From Capnocytophaga sp. oral taxon 338 str. F0234 (GTDB taxonomy: Bacteria; Bacteroidota; Bacteroidia; Flavobacteriales; Flavobacteriaceae), in contig NZ_GL872413.1 of assembly GCF_000192225.1 (NCBI RefSeq), positions 1,816,828 through 1,880,827 on the forward strand: 64,000 bases of DNA. The letters run 5' to 3'. Position numbers and translations under genes: made by a program. This document shows positions 29,377 through 37,395 of this stretch, piece by piece. Position 1 is the stretch's first letter. Every line of letters starts with the position of its first letter. Below the pieces are notes generated by a model that saw nothing but the letters and a program-made list of their open reading frames with translations, had not been told where the DNA came from and searched no databases.

Positions 29377-29463
29377 AAGATTATATTCATTTTAGTTAGC
29401 CATAATAATCCTTTAAATCTTCTTCAGAAAGGATATATCATGAGATCTATTTCTCAGCACAAT

Positions 29464-29902
29464 CTATTGAGTGAGCGTATCCTCTATAACTTCATATTTA
29501 TAATTTCCTAACTTTACACTTTTCAAGTCCTCAAGATAAAGAATGCCTAAGTTGAAAGTATCCCTATCCATACATTTTTTATATCTTTCCTCGTCCAAAT
29601 CAAGAATCTTAACTATAGAGTCTTTTCTCTTAAAAAATTTTCTACAATAGGTCTTCTCCATAGAACTTCTTTTATTTGTTATAAGACCTTCTATATAAAA
29701 ATAACCATCCCTATCTGTTTGTACATCTCCTTTCTGGGAATCTTCATACAATAAATAGCGATTTATATATAGCTGCTCCAGCAATAGGTTTGTTATCTTC
29801 CTTAGAATACAAATTTCCTTTTATATAAGGAATTGATAAATACTTTGCCTCATAACAACCTACCAATAACAATGATATTATTAAAAATATTATCCTTTTC
29901 AT
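29464..29902 (-). pseudogene. Frameshifted lipoprotein of the tandem family
   Basis: The gene starts at ATG 29902 with a lipoprotein signal (MKRIIFLIISLLLVGC) and continues through KGNLYSKEDNKPIAGAAIY, then runs into a stop. The rest (NRYLLYEDSQKGDVQTDRDG to the TAG at 29464) is in another frame. The shift lies at a short TA run, 29764-29771: one more TA unit would restore a single 146-residue protein. It may be inactive, phase-variable, or a sequencing error. Confidence 0.6.
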
Positions 29903-30008
29903 TCTACTTTCATTTTAGTTAAGCCTATTAAATGTATGACATCAAACTCAGAAGCTACGGTTCTTTCAATCTCATAATAATTGCTATAATTTTAAAACAA
30001 CCAAAACA

Positions 30009-31006
30009 CTATTCTTTGTCTTTTAGCTTTTCAAAATATACAATTCCAATATCAAATGTATCCTTTTTTCTCTCTTCTAAGAAAGAGTTCATACTTTTAT
30101 TATCCTTTAGATTAACTTCTTTGATAATAGAATCATGATATATCAGATAAAATAGATATTCTTTTATATCTTGTCTATTCTCTCTAATATAAAAAAGCCC
30201 CTTTTCATTAGTTTTTATATCTGTAGCGAGAAGAATATTCCTAAAACTATAATCTTCACTATTGCTTGGAAAATATACAACTATGTCTCTTACAGGCAAA
30301 TCATCTACATTAGAACGAACACAACCTTTTACAATAACTTGATAAAAATCGTCTCCTATTTTCACATTCTTTCCTACCCAGTTAGTAGCCCGACGAGACC
30401 AATATCTCTCTACTCCTTGTAATGCCAAGTCTCTTAAATCTTCAAAACTACGAGTACGAGCCTTCAAGGTTGGTTGCCCATATTTTTTAACAATATCAGA
30501 AGGAACCATCTCTAAAAGTACTGTCTCTTCACTTCCCATACCTCTTGCAGCTACATATGCTTTTAATTCAGAATCTAGTCCTACAGCTCCTCCATCTCTC
30601 AGATTGATACGTACTGTCGCTTGTATTATTTTATTAGGACGATCTATTCGAACATCTACCCAATTTACCTGTTTATAAGAAAACTTAAGGTCTTTGAACT
30701 TGGTAAAAACATTTCCTTTTTGGCTAACGGCTGTGATCTTGCAGTTTAAGTTGCCTTTTGTAAGTATTTCAGTATCCAAGATTCCTCGTTGTCAAAGCCA
30801 TCCCATGACCAATAGTGTTTGCCTACAGAAAGAGAACTGGAAGCTGTAAACTCTTGTTTGTAGAGTTCAGTACTTCCATTCCGTATCTGGATGGTTAACT
30901 TTTTAGCATTGCTCCCTGAGATGGTATAGGGGATCATAATATATTTACTTTCATAAGAACCATCATAGGATCTTATACCAAGTGGAACAAAGGTGTCATT
31001 ATTCAT
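30009..31006 (-). pseudogene. Frameshifted chimeric effector-like gene
   Basis: The first part starts at ATG 31006 (MNNDTFVPLGIRSYDGSY) and runs to DGFDN, where a one-base loss near 30780-30793 shifts the frame. The second frame continues with GILDTEILTKGNLNCKITA and stays open to the stop at 30009. Residues up to about VKIGDDFYQVIVKG look like one protein family; from there to the end the sequence (ATDIKTNEKGLFYIREN, DTFDIGIVYFEKLKD) resembles the small lipoproteins downstream (DTFNLGILYLEDLKS). I read it as an effector-like N-terminus joined to the body of a lipoprotein gene, then frameshifted. I do not know its original function. Confidence 0.55.
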
Positions 31007-31012
31007 AATAAA

Positions 31013-31114
31013 CTATTCTATATCAAAATCTACATCAAAAGAATCTTCTTCTTCCTTTTTCTTTTTAGGTCTTTCAATCTCCCCCGTAAGATACGCACCA
31101 AAGCGCATATCTGT
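31013..31114 (-). pseudogene. Orphan 3' end of a TssD-like gene
   Basis: Read on the minus strand this gives TDMRFGAYLTGEIERPKKKK, 13 acidic-rich residues and a stop at 31013, just before the chimeric gene. The first 50 bases (31114-31065) are identical to 32752-32703 inside the intact TssD-like gene. Homology ends abruptly at 31114/31115, so this is a recombination remnant. Confidence 0.65.
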
Positions 31115-31311
31115 GAACGATTGATTCTAAAACTATACTCCGCCAAATAACAGTTATATTAAGCTCTGAAACCTAAGAGTATATATCTCTTATCCAAGAT
31201 TTTACTTGGTGTATTACTTTGTGTAGTGTAGGAAAATTCTTTCCGACATTACTTAGTTTTTGTGTTATATTATAGTCCTTTATAGGTCTATAGCCTTATA
31301 TTTATTAGACG

Positions 31312-31593
31312 CTATCCATATAGAACTTTTATAATATTTCTAATAGAAATGTAAATAATAAGAATATTAAATAGAATAAAAAACAAAGATAATATCCTTC
31401 TTACTTTACAAATAAAAAATATAAGAAAAGCTACAATAACTATAGCGGGGATATATATAGATAAAATATAATACATATAATCATTCATATATTTTTTCCA
31501 ATAACAAAGATATAAGAATAGAAATAAAACAGAAATAATATCTGTTATAACGAGAAATTTATAAATTTTTTCATTATTTTTCTTTAATTTCAT
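31312..31593 (-). CDS. Three-helix membrane protein, candidate immunity protein
   Basis: The 93-residue protein is almost entirely hydrophobic with three predicted membrane helices (about residues 11-28, 38-62 and 66-88) and short basic loops. It has no recognised family. It begins 3 bases after the lipase-like gene stops, so the two are co-expressed. Small inner-membrane proteins in this position often protect against the toxin encoded just upstream; here that is inference from arrangement alone. The base composition is very AT-rich compared with the housekeeping genes. Confidence 0.55.
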   Translation of the reverse strand: MKLKKNNEKIYKFLVITDIISVLFLFLYLCYWKKYMNDYMYYILSIYIPAIVIVAFLIFFICKVRRILSLFFILFNILIIYISIRNIIKVLYG

Positions 31594-31596
31594 TTT

Positions 31597-32415
31597 TTAC
31601 TTATTAGAAGGGTTTGATATTTCTTCAATTGTAATGGGAGTAGAAAGATTTTCCCATCTTGGTTTAAAATTTAATACATCTTCTGAATCAGAGTCACTGG
31701 GTCTGAAAATAGGTAGTTTTCTATTCTTTGCTATCATTACAGCATCTTTTCCTTTTTTAAAGTTAATAATATCTTCAATTATAAAATATTTTAAATCATT
31801 ATCAATAGAACGATGATTTGAACCAGGAGATAGTATATTGACCCCTTTTGTTTTTTGGGGATTAATTATTTCTATTTTTTCTCCTCCAATACCCGTTTTT
31901 TCTCCCTCTTGATAGTAGTTTATAACATTTTCTACATTTTCATTTATATTATCATCATCTATTGAAAGTATACCATATGATGTTGCATCTTTTATATCAA
32001 GTAAAATAATAAAATTAAATATGATATCTCTATTTTCTTTTGTTAATTCTACAATATTATCAGCCCCCATACTATGACCAACCATTATAATTTTTATGCT
32101 TTCATCTACTTTCCTTAAATCTTTAATTTCTCTTAAAACAGCATTTTTTGTATTCTCTAATGTAGAAGAGAGATAGATATTAACTATTGTGTCTTGTGAT
32201 TCTAAATTTTTAATTTTCCCTAATCCTTCATAATCTATATCTGTAGGATAAACAGCTTTTTCTTCTCCAATCTCAGGATCCTCTTTGAGCAGCCCTTGTA
32301 TTACAAAAATAGCAAATCTGATCTTCTTTTCAATCATCAAATTTATAGTCCTCTCATATCCTATACAAGGTACTTGCAGAGTTATTCCTACCTTTTCTAT
32401 AATTTTTTCACTCAT
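31597..32415 (-). CDS. Alpha/beta-hydrolase (lipase-like), candidate toxic effector
   Basis: The 272-residue protein (from ATG 32415) has the nucleophile elbow MVGHSMGADN (GxSxG, Ser115), a likely acid at LLDIKDA (Asp140) and a histidine at SPGSNHRSID (His201), a plausible Ser-Asp-His triad. It lacks a signal peptide. The start overlaps the end of the TssD-linked reading frame by 8 bases (ATGAGTGA), so it was made in step with it. In type VI systems lipases ride on Hcp/TssD or VgrG proteins to attack neighbour cells; that role is inferred from the gene order. An ordinary intracellular esterase is the alternative. Confidence 0.6.
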   Translation of the reverse strand: MSEKIIEKVGITLQVPCIGYERTINLMIEKKIRFAIFVIQGLLKEDPEIGEEKAVYPTDIDYEGLGKIKNLESQDTIVNIYLSSTLENTKNAVLREIKDLRKVDESIKIIMVGHSMGADNIVELTKENRDIIFNFIILLDIKDATSYGILSIDDDNINENVENVINYYQEGEKTGIGGEKIEIINPQKTKGVNILSPGSNHRSIDNDLKYFIIEDIINFKKGKDAVMIAKNRKLPIFRPSDSDSEDVLNFKPRWENLSTPITIEEISNPSNK

Positions 32416-32560
32416 GATTATTTGCTTTAGGTTCAATGATTGTCAGTTCAATACTTTCAAAATCTTTTGTCATTTTAAAATCTCTTAGAATATCATTTTC
32501 AAGTCGTTTCCCTTGATACTCAAAATCTACTTCTTTTTGATTTAGATTTAGGATTATTTT
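32408..32560 (-). pseudogene. Cut-off C-terminal extension of the TssD-like gene
   Basis: After the in-frame TAA at 32563-32561 the same frame stays open for 50 more codons to a TGA at 32410-32408. The product would continue IILNLNQKEVDF, then KRLENDILRDF. One base change (TAA to AAA or CAA) would join it to the upstream gene as one 235-residue protein. The open frame and the overlap with the lipase start suggest the stop is recent. Confidence 0.55.
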
Positions 32561-33115
32561 TTATCCTATAAGATTTTCACTATTAATATTAATCCAAATT
32601 TTTTCTCCTATATGACTTTTTAAATTATCTTTAAAGATATTTTGATGTTTATCCGTCAAATAATAGTCTATTATTTTTGGAGTTGTATCCTCTTTTTTCT
32701 TCTTAGGTCTTTCAATCTCCCCCGTAAGATACGCACCAAAGCGCATATCTGTATAATATACCTCATTGGTGATCATGGTAAGAGCATCAATCACTAAGAG
32801 ATTCTTGGAACCTCTTTGATGGTCAAAGAGAGTTTCGAACTTTAGAGGAGTACAATAAATCAGCTCAAAACGCTCTACCACCCGTTTCCAGCGAATGTCA
32901 TAAAGAACTATTTCTACCCGTTGGCTTTCTTGCTTGACCATCCAACGAGTAAAAAATTCATCTCCTTTTTCAAGGTCAAATTCCAACTTAAAGGTCATTT
33001 TATTAGGAAAGGTCGGTACTTGATTTCCAAAGCCTCCTCCCCTTTTCATTTCAAACCAATATGAGGAAAGTGTTCTTTCTCCTCCGTCAAAGTACAATTT
33101 AGCAATTACTGACAT
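32561..33115 (-). CDS. TssD/Hcp-like type VI tube protein with extension
   Basis: Residues 1-130 resemble the Bacteroidota TssD (Hcp) family that forms the inner tube of type VI secretion systems: an AKLYFDGGERTLSSYWFE start, a beta-barrel pattern, and FFTRWM in the position of the usual W-M segment. A lysine-rich linker (ERPKKKKEDT) leads into a second small domain (IIDYYLTDKHQNIF ... WININSENLIG), cut at residue 184 by a TAA. Extended TssD proteins carry cargo or adaptors. No other T6SS structural gene is in the window, so function depends on genes elsewhere. The assignment rests on pattern similarity, not on a search. Confidence 0.55.
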   Translation of the reverse strand: MSVIAKLYFDGGERTLSSYWFEMKRGGGFGNQVPTFPNKMTFKLEFDLEKGDEFFTRWMVKQESQRVEIVLYDIRWKRVVERFELIYCTPLKFETLFDHQRGSKNLLVIDALTMITNEVYYTDMRFGAYLTGEIERPKKKKEDTTPKIIDYYLTDKHQNIFKDNLKSHIGEKIWININSENLIG

Positions 33116-33132
33116 AATAAAAATTTTGAGTT

Positions 33133-33165
33133 ACTAACCACTGAGCACTAATAACTAACCACTGA
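33133..33165. repeat. Short direct repeat
   Basis: ACTAACCACTGA occurs twice (33133-33144 and 33154-33165) in the gap between the lptG-like gene and the TssD-like gene. Similar short, self-similar patches fill other gaps of this window. Confidence 0.55.
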
Positions 33166-33166
33166 C

Positions 33167-34246
33167 TTACCTCCTTGATTTCCGTATCATATAAACTGCC
33201 AATAAGGCAAACATCGCATTGGGGATAATGACTGCCATAAGGGGGGTGATTCCTGATTTTTCTGCCATAATTCCAAAGATACGCTCGAAGAATACATACG
33301 AGAATCCAATAAGTACCCCAAAAGCCAAATTCACTCCCATGCCTCCTCTTTTCTTAACAGAGGAAACCGCTACTCCTATAATAGTCAATATAAATACATT
33401 AAAGATAGCTGCCCAACGGCGATAGTATACCAGTTCATAAATGCGAATGTTTGGTGATCCTTTTTGACGCTCTTCAGCAATAAATTTGTTCAATTCAAAG
33501 AAGTTCTTAGTTTCCGCTGCATATTCTATAGGCAGTAAGTCTGTTGTTTTGAAATTTAACAATGTATCCTTTTGAATCACCTGTTCATAAATATCATCAA
33601 ACTCTCCCACTTTGCGATGTGTATAATAGGAAAGGCGGTAAGTCTTTATGCTATCATTCTCTATCCATTGAATGTTACTTGCTGTAATTTTGTCAGTCAT
33701 CTTTAGTCCATCAAAGCGTTCTAGAACAAAATCTGAACCTTGATTGTTATTTGCATCAAAACTACTAACATAAATATATTCATTCTTATTGACCTGATTA
33801 TATAGGCGAGAGCCCTTAGAGTAAAGGTTAGGCGAAAGATAAGTACCATAAAATTCATTATACACTCCACTGGAATAAGGGACAACAAACATCCCCATTA
33901 TCAAGACAAATACTGAAAGTATAGTCGCTCCATAGAAGTATGGTCGCAAGAATCTATTATAAGAAATACCTGAACTAAGCATCGCTACAATTTCCGTTTT
34001 CTCAGCTAATTTAGAAGTGAACCATATCACCGAAAGAAAAAGAAAAATAGGAAAAAGAATATTAGCAAAATGTATTACAAAGTTAGCATAATACTTAATA
34101 ATAGCCTCTGTAGGGGCGTGATTGTCAGTCATTTTCTGATTCTTCTCAGCAAAATCTACCAAAATTCCAATGGGAATAAACATCAAAAAAAGAGCAGAGT
34201 ATGTTAAGAAGTAGCGCTTGAGTATATATCTGTCAATTATTTTCAT
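33167..34246 (-). CDS. LptF/LptG family permease
   Basis: LptF and LptG are the membrane parts of the LPS export ABC transporter. The 359-residue protein has the YjgP/YjgQ layout: two or three N-terminal helices (about 12-32, 55-80, 98-125), a large periplasmic beta-jellyroll domain (about 130-265) and three C-terminal helices. The N-terminal DRYILKRYFLTYSALFLMF segment and KLAEKTEIVAMLSSGISY are family marks. Bacteroidota often carry only one or two such genes; I cannot decide between LptF and LptG. It lies 23 bases downstream of tgt on the same strand. Confidence 0.88.
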   Translation of the reverse strand: MKIIDRYILKRYFLTYSALFLMFIPIGILVDFAEKNQKMTDNHAPTEAIIKYYANFVIHFANILFPIFLFLSVIWFTSKLAEKTEIVAMLSSGISYNRFLRPYFYGATILSVFVLIMGMFVVPYSSGVYNEFYGTYLSPNLYSKGSRLYNQVNKNEYIYVSSFDANNNQGSDFVLERFDGLKMTDKITASNIQWIENDSIKTYRLSYYTHRKVGEFDDIYEQVIQKDTLLNFKTTDLLPIEYAAETKNFFELNKFIAEERQKGSPNIRIYELVYYRRWAAIFNVFILTIIGVAVSSVKKRGGMGVNLAFGVLIGFSYVFFERIFGIMAEKSGITPLMAVIIPNAMFALLAVYMIRKSRR

Positions 34247-34268
34247 TCCTCATAAGTTTATCTATGCA

Positions 34269-35399
34269 CTACAAACGGTTATTCATCTGGCTAACCATTT
34301 GATTTTTCCATTGGAGAAAATCTCCTTGTAAAATATGTTTTCTTGCCTCACGTACCAGCCATAAGTAAAAGCCTAAGTTATGAATCGTAGCTATCTGCTT
34401 CCCTAGAAATTCCTCTGCTGCGAAAAGATGACGGAGATAAGCCTTAGTATAATAAGTATCCACAAAAGTATAGCCATCCTCATCAATAGGAGAGAAATCA
34501 TTTTCCCATTTTTTATTTTTGATATTAATAGTTCCATAAGCGGTAAAGAGCATACCATTACGAGCATTACGGGTAGGCATTACACAATCCATCATATCTA
34601 CTCCTAAGGCTATATTTTCTAATATATTAATGGGTGTTCCTACTCCCATAAGATAGCGAGGTTTTTCTTTAGGGAGGATATCACATACAAGCTCTGTTAT
34701 TTCATACATCTTCTCTACAGGCTCCCCTACGGAAAGCCCTCCAATAGCATTTCCATCTGCTTGTTTCTCTGCAATATATTCCGCAGAAATCTTACGTAAA
34801 TCTGGATATACAGAGCCCTGAACAATAGGGAATAGTGACTGATTATAACCATATTTAGGAGCATTTTCTCGTAAATAAATAATGCAACGGTCTAACCAAC
34901 GATGAGTCATGTGCATAGAGCGTTTTGCATACTCGTATTCACATGGATAAGGAGTACATTCATCAAATGCCATCATAATATCTGCTCCTATACTCCGCTG
35001 AATCTCCATAGATTTTTCAGGAGAGAAAAAATGATAAGATCCATCAATATGACTTTTAAACTTTACTCCTTCTTCTTTTATTTTTCGAGTACTTGAAAAA
35101 GAATAGACCTGATAACCTCCACTATCGGTAAGGATATTTCTGTCCCAATGCATAAACTTATGTAAGCCCCCTGCTTGCTCCAGTATGGAAGTAGTAGGTC
35201 GTAAGTAGAGATGATACGTATTTCCTAATATAATATCTGCATTAATATCCTCACTAAGCTCTCGTTGCTGTACTCCTTTTACAGAAGCCACTGTTCCTAC
35301 AGGCATAAAAATAGGTGTCTCTATCACCCCATGATCTGTAATAATACGCCCCGCACGAGCTTTGGTTACCTCATCGGTCTTTAATAACTCAAAATTCAT
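34269..35399 (-). CDS. tgt: Queuine tRNA-ribosyltransferase
   Basis: Tgt swaps guanine-34 for the queuine precursor in tRNAs with GUN anticodons. The 376-residue TIM-barrel protein has the nucleophile and substrate motifs TDSGGYQVYSFS, MAFDECTPYP, IGGLSVGEP and DCVMPTRNARNG. The C-terminal zinc site of well-known Tgt proteins (CxCxxC then His) reads DEDGYTFVDTYYTKAYLRHL here, so the three cysteines are missing while the surrounding residues are kept. This may be normal for the lineage. A promoter is at 35420-35427. Confidence 0.93.
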   Translation of the reverse strand: MNFELLKTDEVTKARAGRIITDHGVIETPIFMPVGTVASVKGVQQRELSEDINADIILGNTYHLYLRPTTSILEQAGGLHKFMHWDRNILTDSGGYQVYSFSSTRKIKEEGVKFKSHIDGSYHFFSPEKSMEIQRSIGADIMMAFDECTPYPCEYEYAKRSMHMTHRWLDRCIIYLRENAPKYGYNQSLFPIVQGSVYPDLRKISAEYIAEKQADGNAIGGLSVGEPVEKMYEITELVCDILPKEKPRYLMGVGTPINILENIALGVDMMDCVMPTRNARNGMLFTAYGTINIKNKKWENDFSPIDEDGYTFVDTYYTKAYLRHLFAAEEFLGKQIATIHNLGFYLWLVREARKHILQGDFLQWKNQMVSQMNNRL

Positions 35400-35419
35400 A
35401 CATGATTGTTTTCAAAGTG

Positions 35420-35427
35420 CAAAGATA
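35420..35427 (-). promoter_or_regulatory. -7 promoter element of tgt
   Basis: TATCTTTG on the minus strand matches the consensus and lies 20 bases before the tgt ATG. Its upstream part would overlap the end of the DUF445 gene. Confidence 0.55.
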
Positions 35428-35442
35428 GTCAAAATTCAGCTC

Positions 35443-36483
35443 TTAGAAAAATTGTGTAAGAAAGTAAATAAACAAACCTACTAATCCTCCTACTAAAGTA
35501 CCATTAACTCGAATAAACTGAAGATCTTTCCCTACTTCCAATTCCAATTTTTTACTCAGTTGCTTTCCTTCCCAATTCTCCACTGTATGGCTAATGAGCA
35601 TCCCTACTTCTTCCTTATTTTTCAAAACAAATTGATATACCATTTTTTGCGCCCAAGCATCTATCTGATTTTGTAACATCGTGTTATCCTGCAATTCTTG
35701 AGTAAAGTATACTACTCCTTTTTGTAATAAGGTTATGAATTGTTGCTCCCAATAAGGGGTATTGAAGGCTTGAGAAAGCTGATAGAACTCCTGGGTAATC
35801 TCAGTTCTAATAGGGTGATGAGCATCCTGAGACATTTTCAATAAGTACAGATAGAATCCTTCACTTACTTTCTTTGCAATAGCTTCTCTAATGAAAGTAG
35901 GTACTAATAATGGAAACTGCCCTTCTATTTCTCTCTGTAGGGAATCCTGATGCTTTTGAAGATAAATAGCTATTTTTTCAAGAGATTGTGAAAGGATAGT
36001 TTCATATTTATCTCCTTCCAAAAACTGAACCAAGAACTCTCTTGCTTTCGTGTGAATTGGATATGTTTTTAGAAAACCATTCATTTGAGAAGGAGTATTC
36101 TCTCTGGAGAGCCACTCAAGCACAAATGATGATAGCTTAATTTTAATAATATAAGGACGTATCTGTTGGGGTTTGAGAAAGTTTTCTACCACAAAACTTC
36201 CCAAGTTCTCTCCTATATCATTCTTTCGCTCTTCAATGAGATTTGTATGAGGAATATTCAGTCCTAAAGGTTTGTGAAAAAGGGCTGTTACAGCGAACCA
36301 ATCAGCAAGAGCTCCCACCATAGCAGCCTCTGCAAAGGCTTTTATATAGCCTACAAAAACAAGTTCAGGAGCTTTTCTCTGTCCTATAACAGCACCTATA
36401 TAGATGCATAACATTAACAGTAGTAAGCCTAAAGCAATATTCTTATGTCGCTTAAGCTTTTTTTGTTTGGAATTGTTGTCCAT
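35443..36483 (-). CDS. DUF445 family membrane protein
   Basis: The 346-residue protein has two N-terminal membrane helices (about 15-32 and 45-65) holding the family stretch EAAMVGALADWFAVTALF, followed by a long soluble helical region and a final helix at residues 325-346 (LVGGLVGLFIYFLTQFF). DUF445 members are conserved in many bacteria with no known activity. It stands 43 bases upstream of tgt on the same strand. Confidence 0.85.
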   Translation of the reverse strand: MDNNSKQKKLKRHKNIALGLLLLMLCIYIGAVIGQRKAPELVFVGYIKAFAEAAMVGALADWFAVTALFHKPLGLNIPHTNLIEERKNDIGENLGSFVVENFLKPQQIRPYIIKIKLSSFVLEWLSRENTPSQMNGFLKTYPIHTKAREFLVQFLEGDKYETILSQSLEKIAIYLQKHQDSLQREIEGQFPLLVPTFIREAIAKKVSEGFYLYLLKMSQDAHHPIRTEITQEFYQLSQAFNTPYWEQQFITLLQKGVVYFTQELQDNTMLQNQIDAWAQKMVYQFVLKNKEEVGMLISHTVENWEGKQLSKKLELEVGKDLQFIRVNGTLVGGLVGLFIYFLTQFF

Positions 36484-36514
36484 TGTAAATGAGATAGCTT
36501 GTTATTCCCTATTC

Positions 36515-37390
36515 TTAAGGTTCATCATATTTTGTTTCAGGAAAGTCTAAATAGACGGCACTATACATATCTTTTTCTTTGGTTATAAGCACTTTATAAT
36601 CGGTATATCCTTCTTGAAAATCTCTATGTATAGCAAGGACAATACCATTAGGGGTTTGTGTTGCTTTTTTCACTTCATCACCAAATCCGTCATTATCAGC
36701 AAGTTCAAAGAAATCTACTTTCTTTCTTGATGGATGGTCATACCCAAAGGCTTCAAGAGCGAAATCATTTTTCTGTAAAGTAACTAATCCCTTGAACCCA
36801 TCTACAGAAACCAATACTGCGGGTTCAAAGGGCGCACCACAGCCTGTAAGCCCATCGTCATCGGACACTCTTACTCCGTAATAGTCGGCATGATAGATCT
36901 TAATGGCTTGAGAAGCGCCAAACACTTTTTCAAAAGGTTTCTCTAAGAGCTTATAGACACGCCTTCCGTCTAAAATAAGTGGCTCTCCATTGGGTAATTC
37001 GGCCTTTACAAAATGATACTCATTACAATACTCTTGGGTATCATTATACATCAGTTCCGAAATAGCCTTGATCGTAACAAACTTCCGATCTATATCCGTG
37101 CGATATTCCAAGAATCTTCCTCTTTTATCATAGGTAGTAATGGTATCCCCCATAAGGATTGCCTCCCCCTTCTCCCTTTTGAAGACAATATTACTCTCCC
37201 CATCGGGAATATTGGGGCTATAATCAGGCACAGTATCCACCTGTGGATAGCCATCATCTTCTTGTGGATAATCACCTGCCACAATAGGGGGCTCTTTTAA
37301 CTCCTCTGAGGTAGTTTCTTCAGAAGTCTTTGAAAAAAAATGACAACTAAAAAAAAATAGAGTTGAAAGAAAATAGATGATTTTTTTCAT
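36515..37390 (-). CDS. Uncharacterised lipoprotein
   Basis: I do not recognise this 291-residue protein. It has a lipoprotein signal (MKKIIYFLSTLFFFSC, cysteine 16) and an acidic, proline-rich linker to about residue 65 with two near repeats (GDYPQEDDGYPQVDT). The remaining part looks like a compact beta-rich domain with a CGAPFEPAVLVSVDG segment. It stands between ribE and the DUF445 gene on the same strand with very short gaps (5 and 31 bases). Confidence 0.65.
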   Translation of the reverse strand: MKKIIYFLSTLFFFSCHFFSKTSEETTSEELKEPPIVAGDYPQEDDGYPQVDTVPDYSPNIPDGESNIVFKREKGEAILMGDTITTYDKRGRFLEYRTDIDRKFVTIKAISELMYNDTQEYCNEYHFVKAELPNGEPLILDGRRVYKLLEKPFEKVFGASQAIKIYHADYYGVRVSDDDGLTGCGAPFEPAVLVSVDGFKGLVTLQKNDFALEAFGYDHPSRKKVDFFELADNDGFGDEVKKATQTPNGIVLAIHRDFQEGYTDYKVLITKEKDMYSAVYLDFPETKYDEP

Positions 37391-37395
37391 AAATC

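Noticed and set aside
30780-30793. Programmed -1 ribosomal frameshift in the chimeric gene
   Set aside because: No slippery heptamer of the X XXY YYZ type is present at the shift, so a mutation is more likely.
30746-31006. Independent 86-residue gene
   Set aside because: Its last residues lose the domain pattern exactly where another frame takes it up, so it is the first part of a frameshifted gene.
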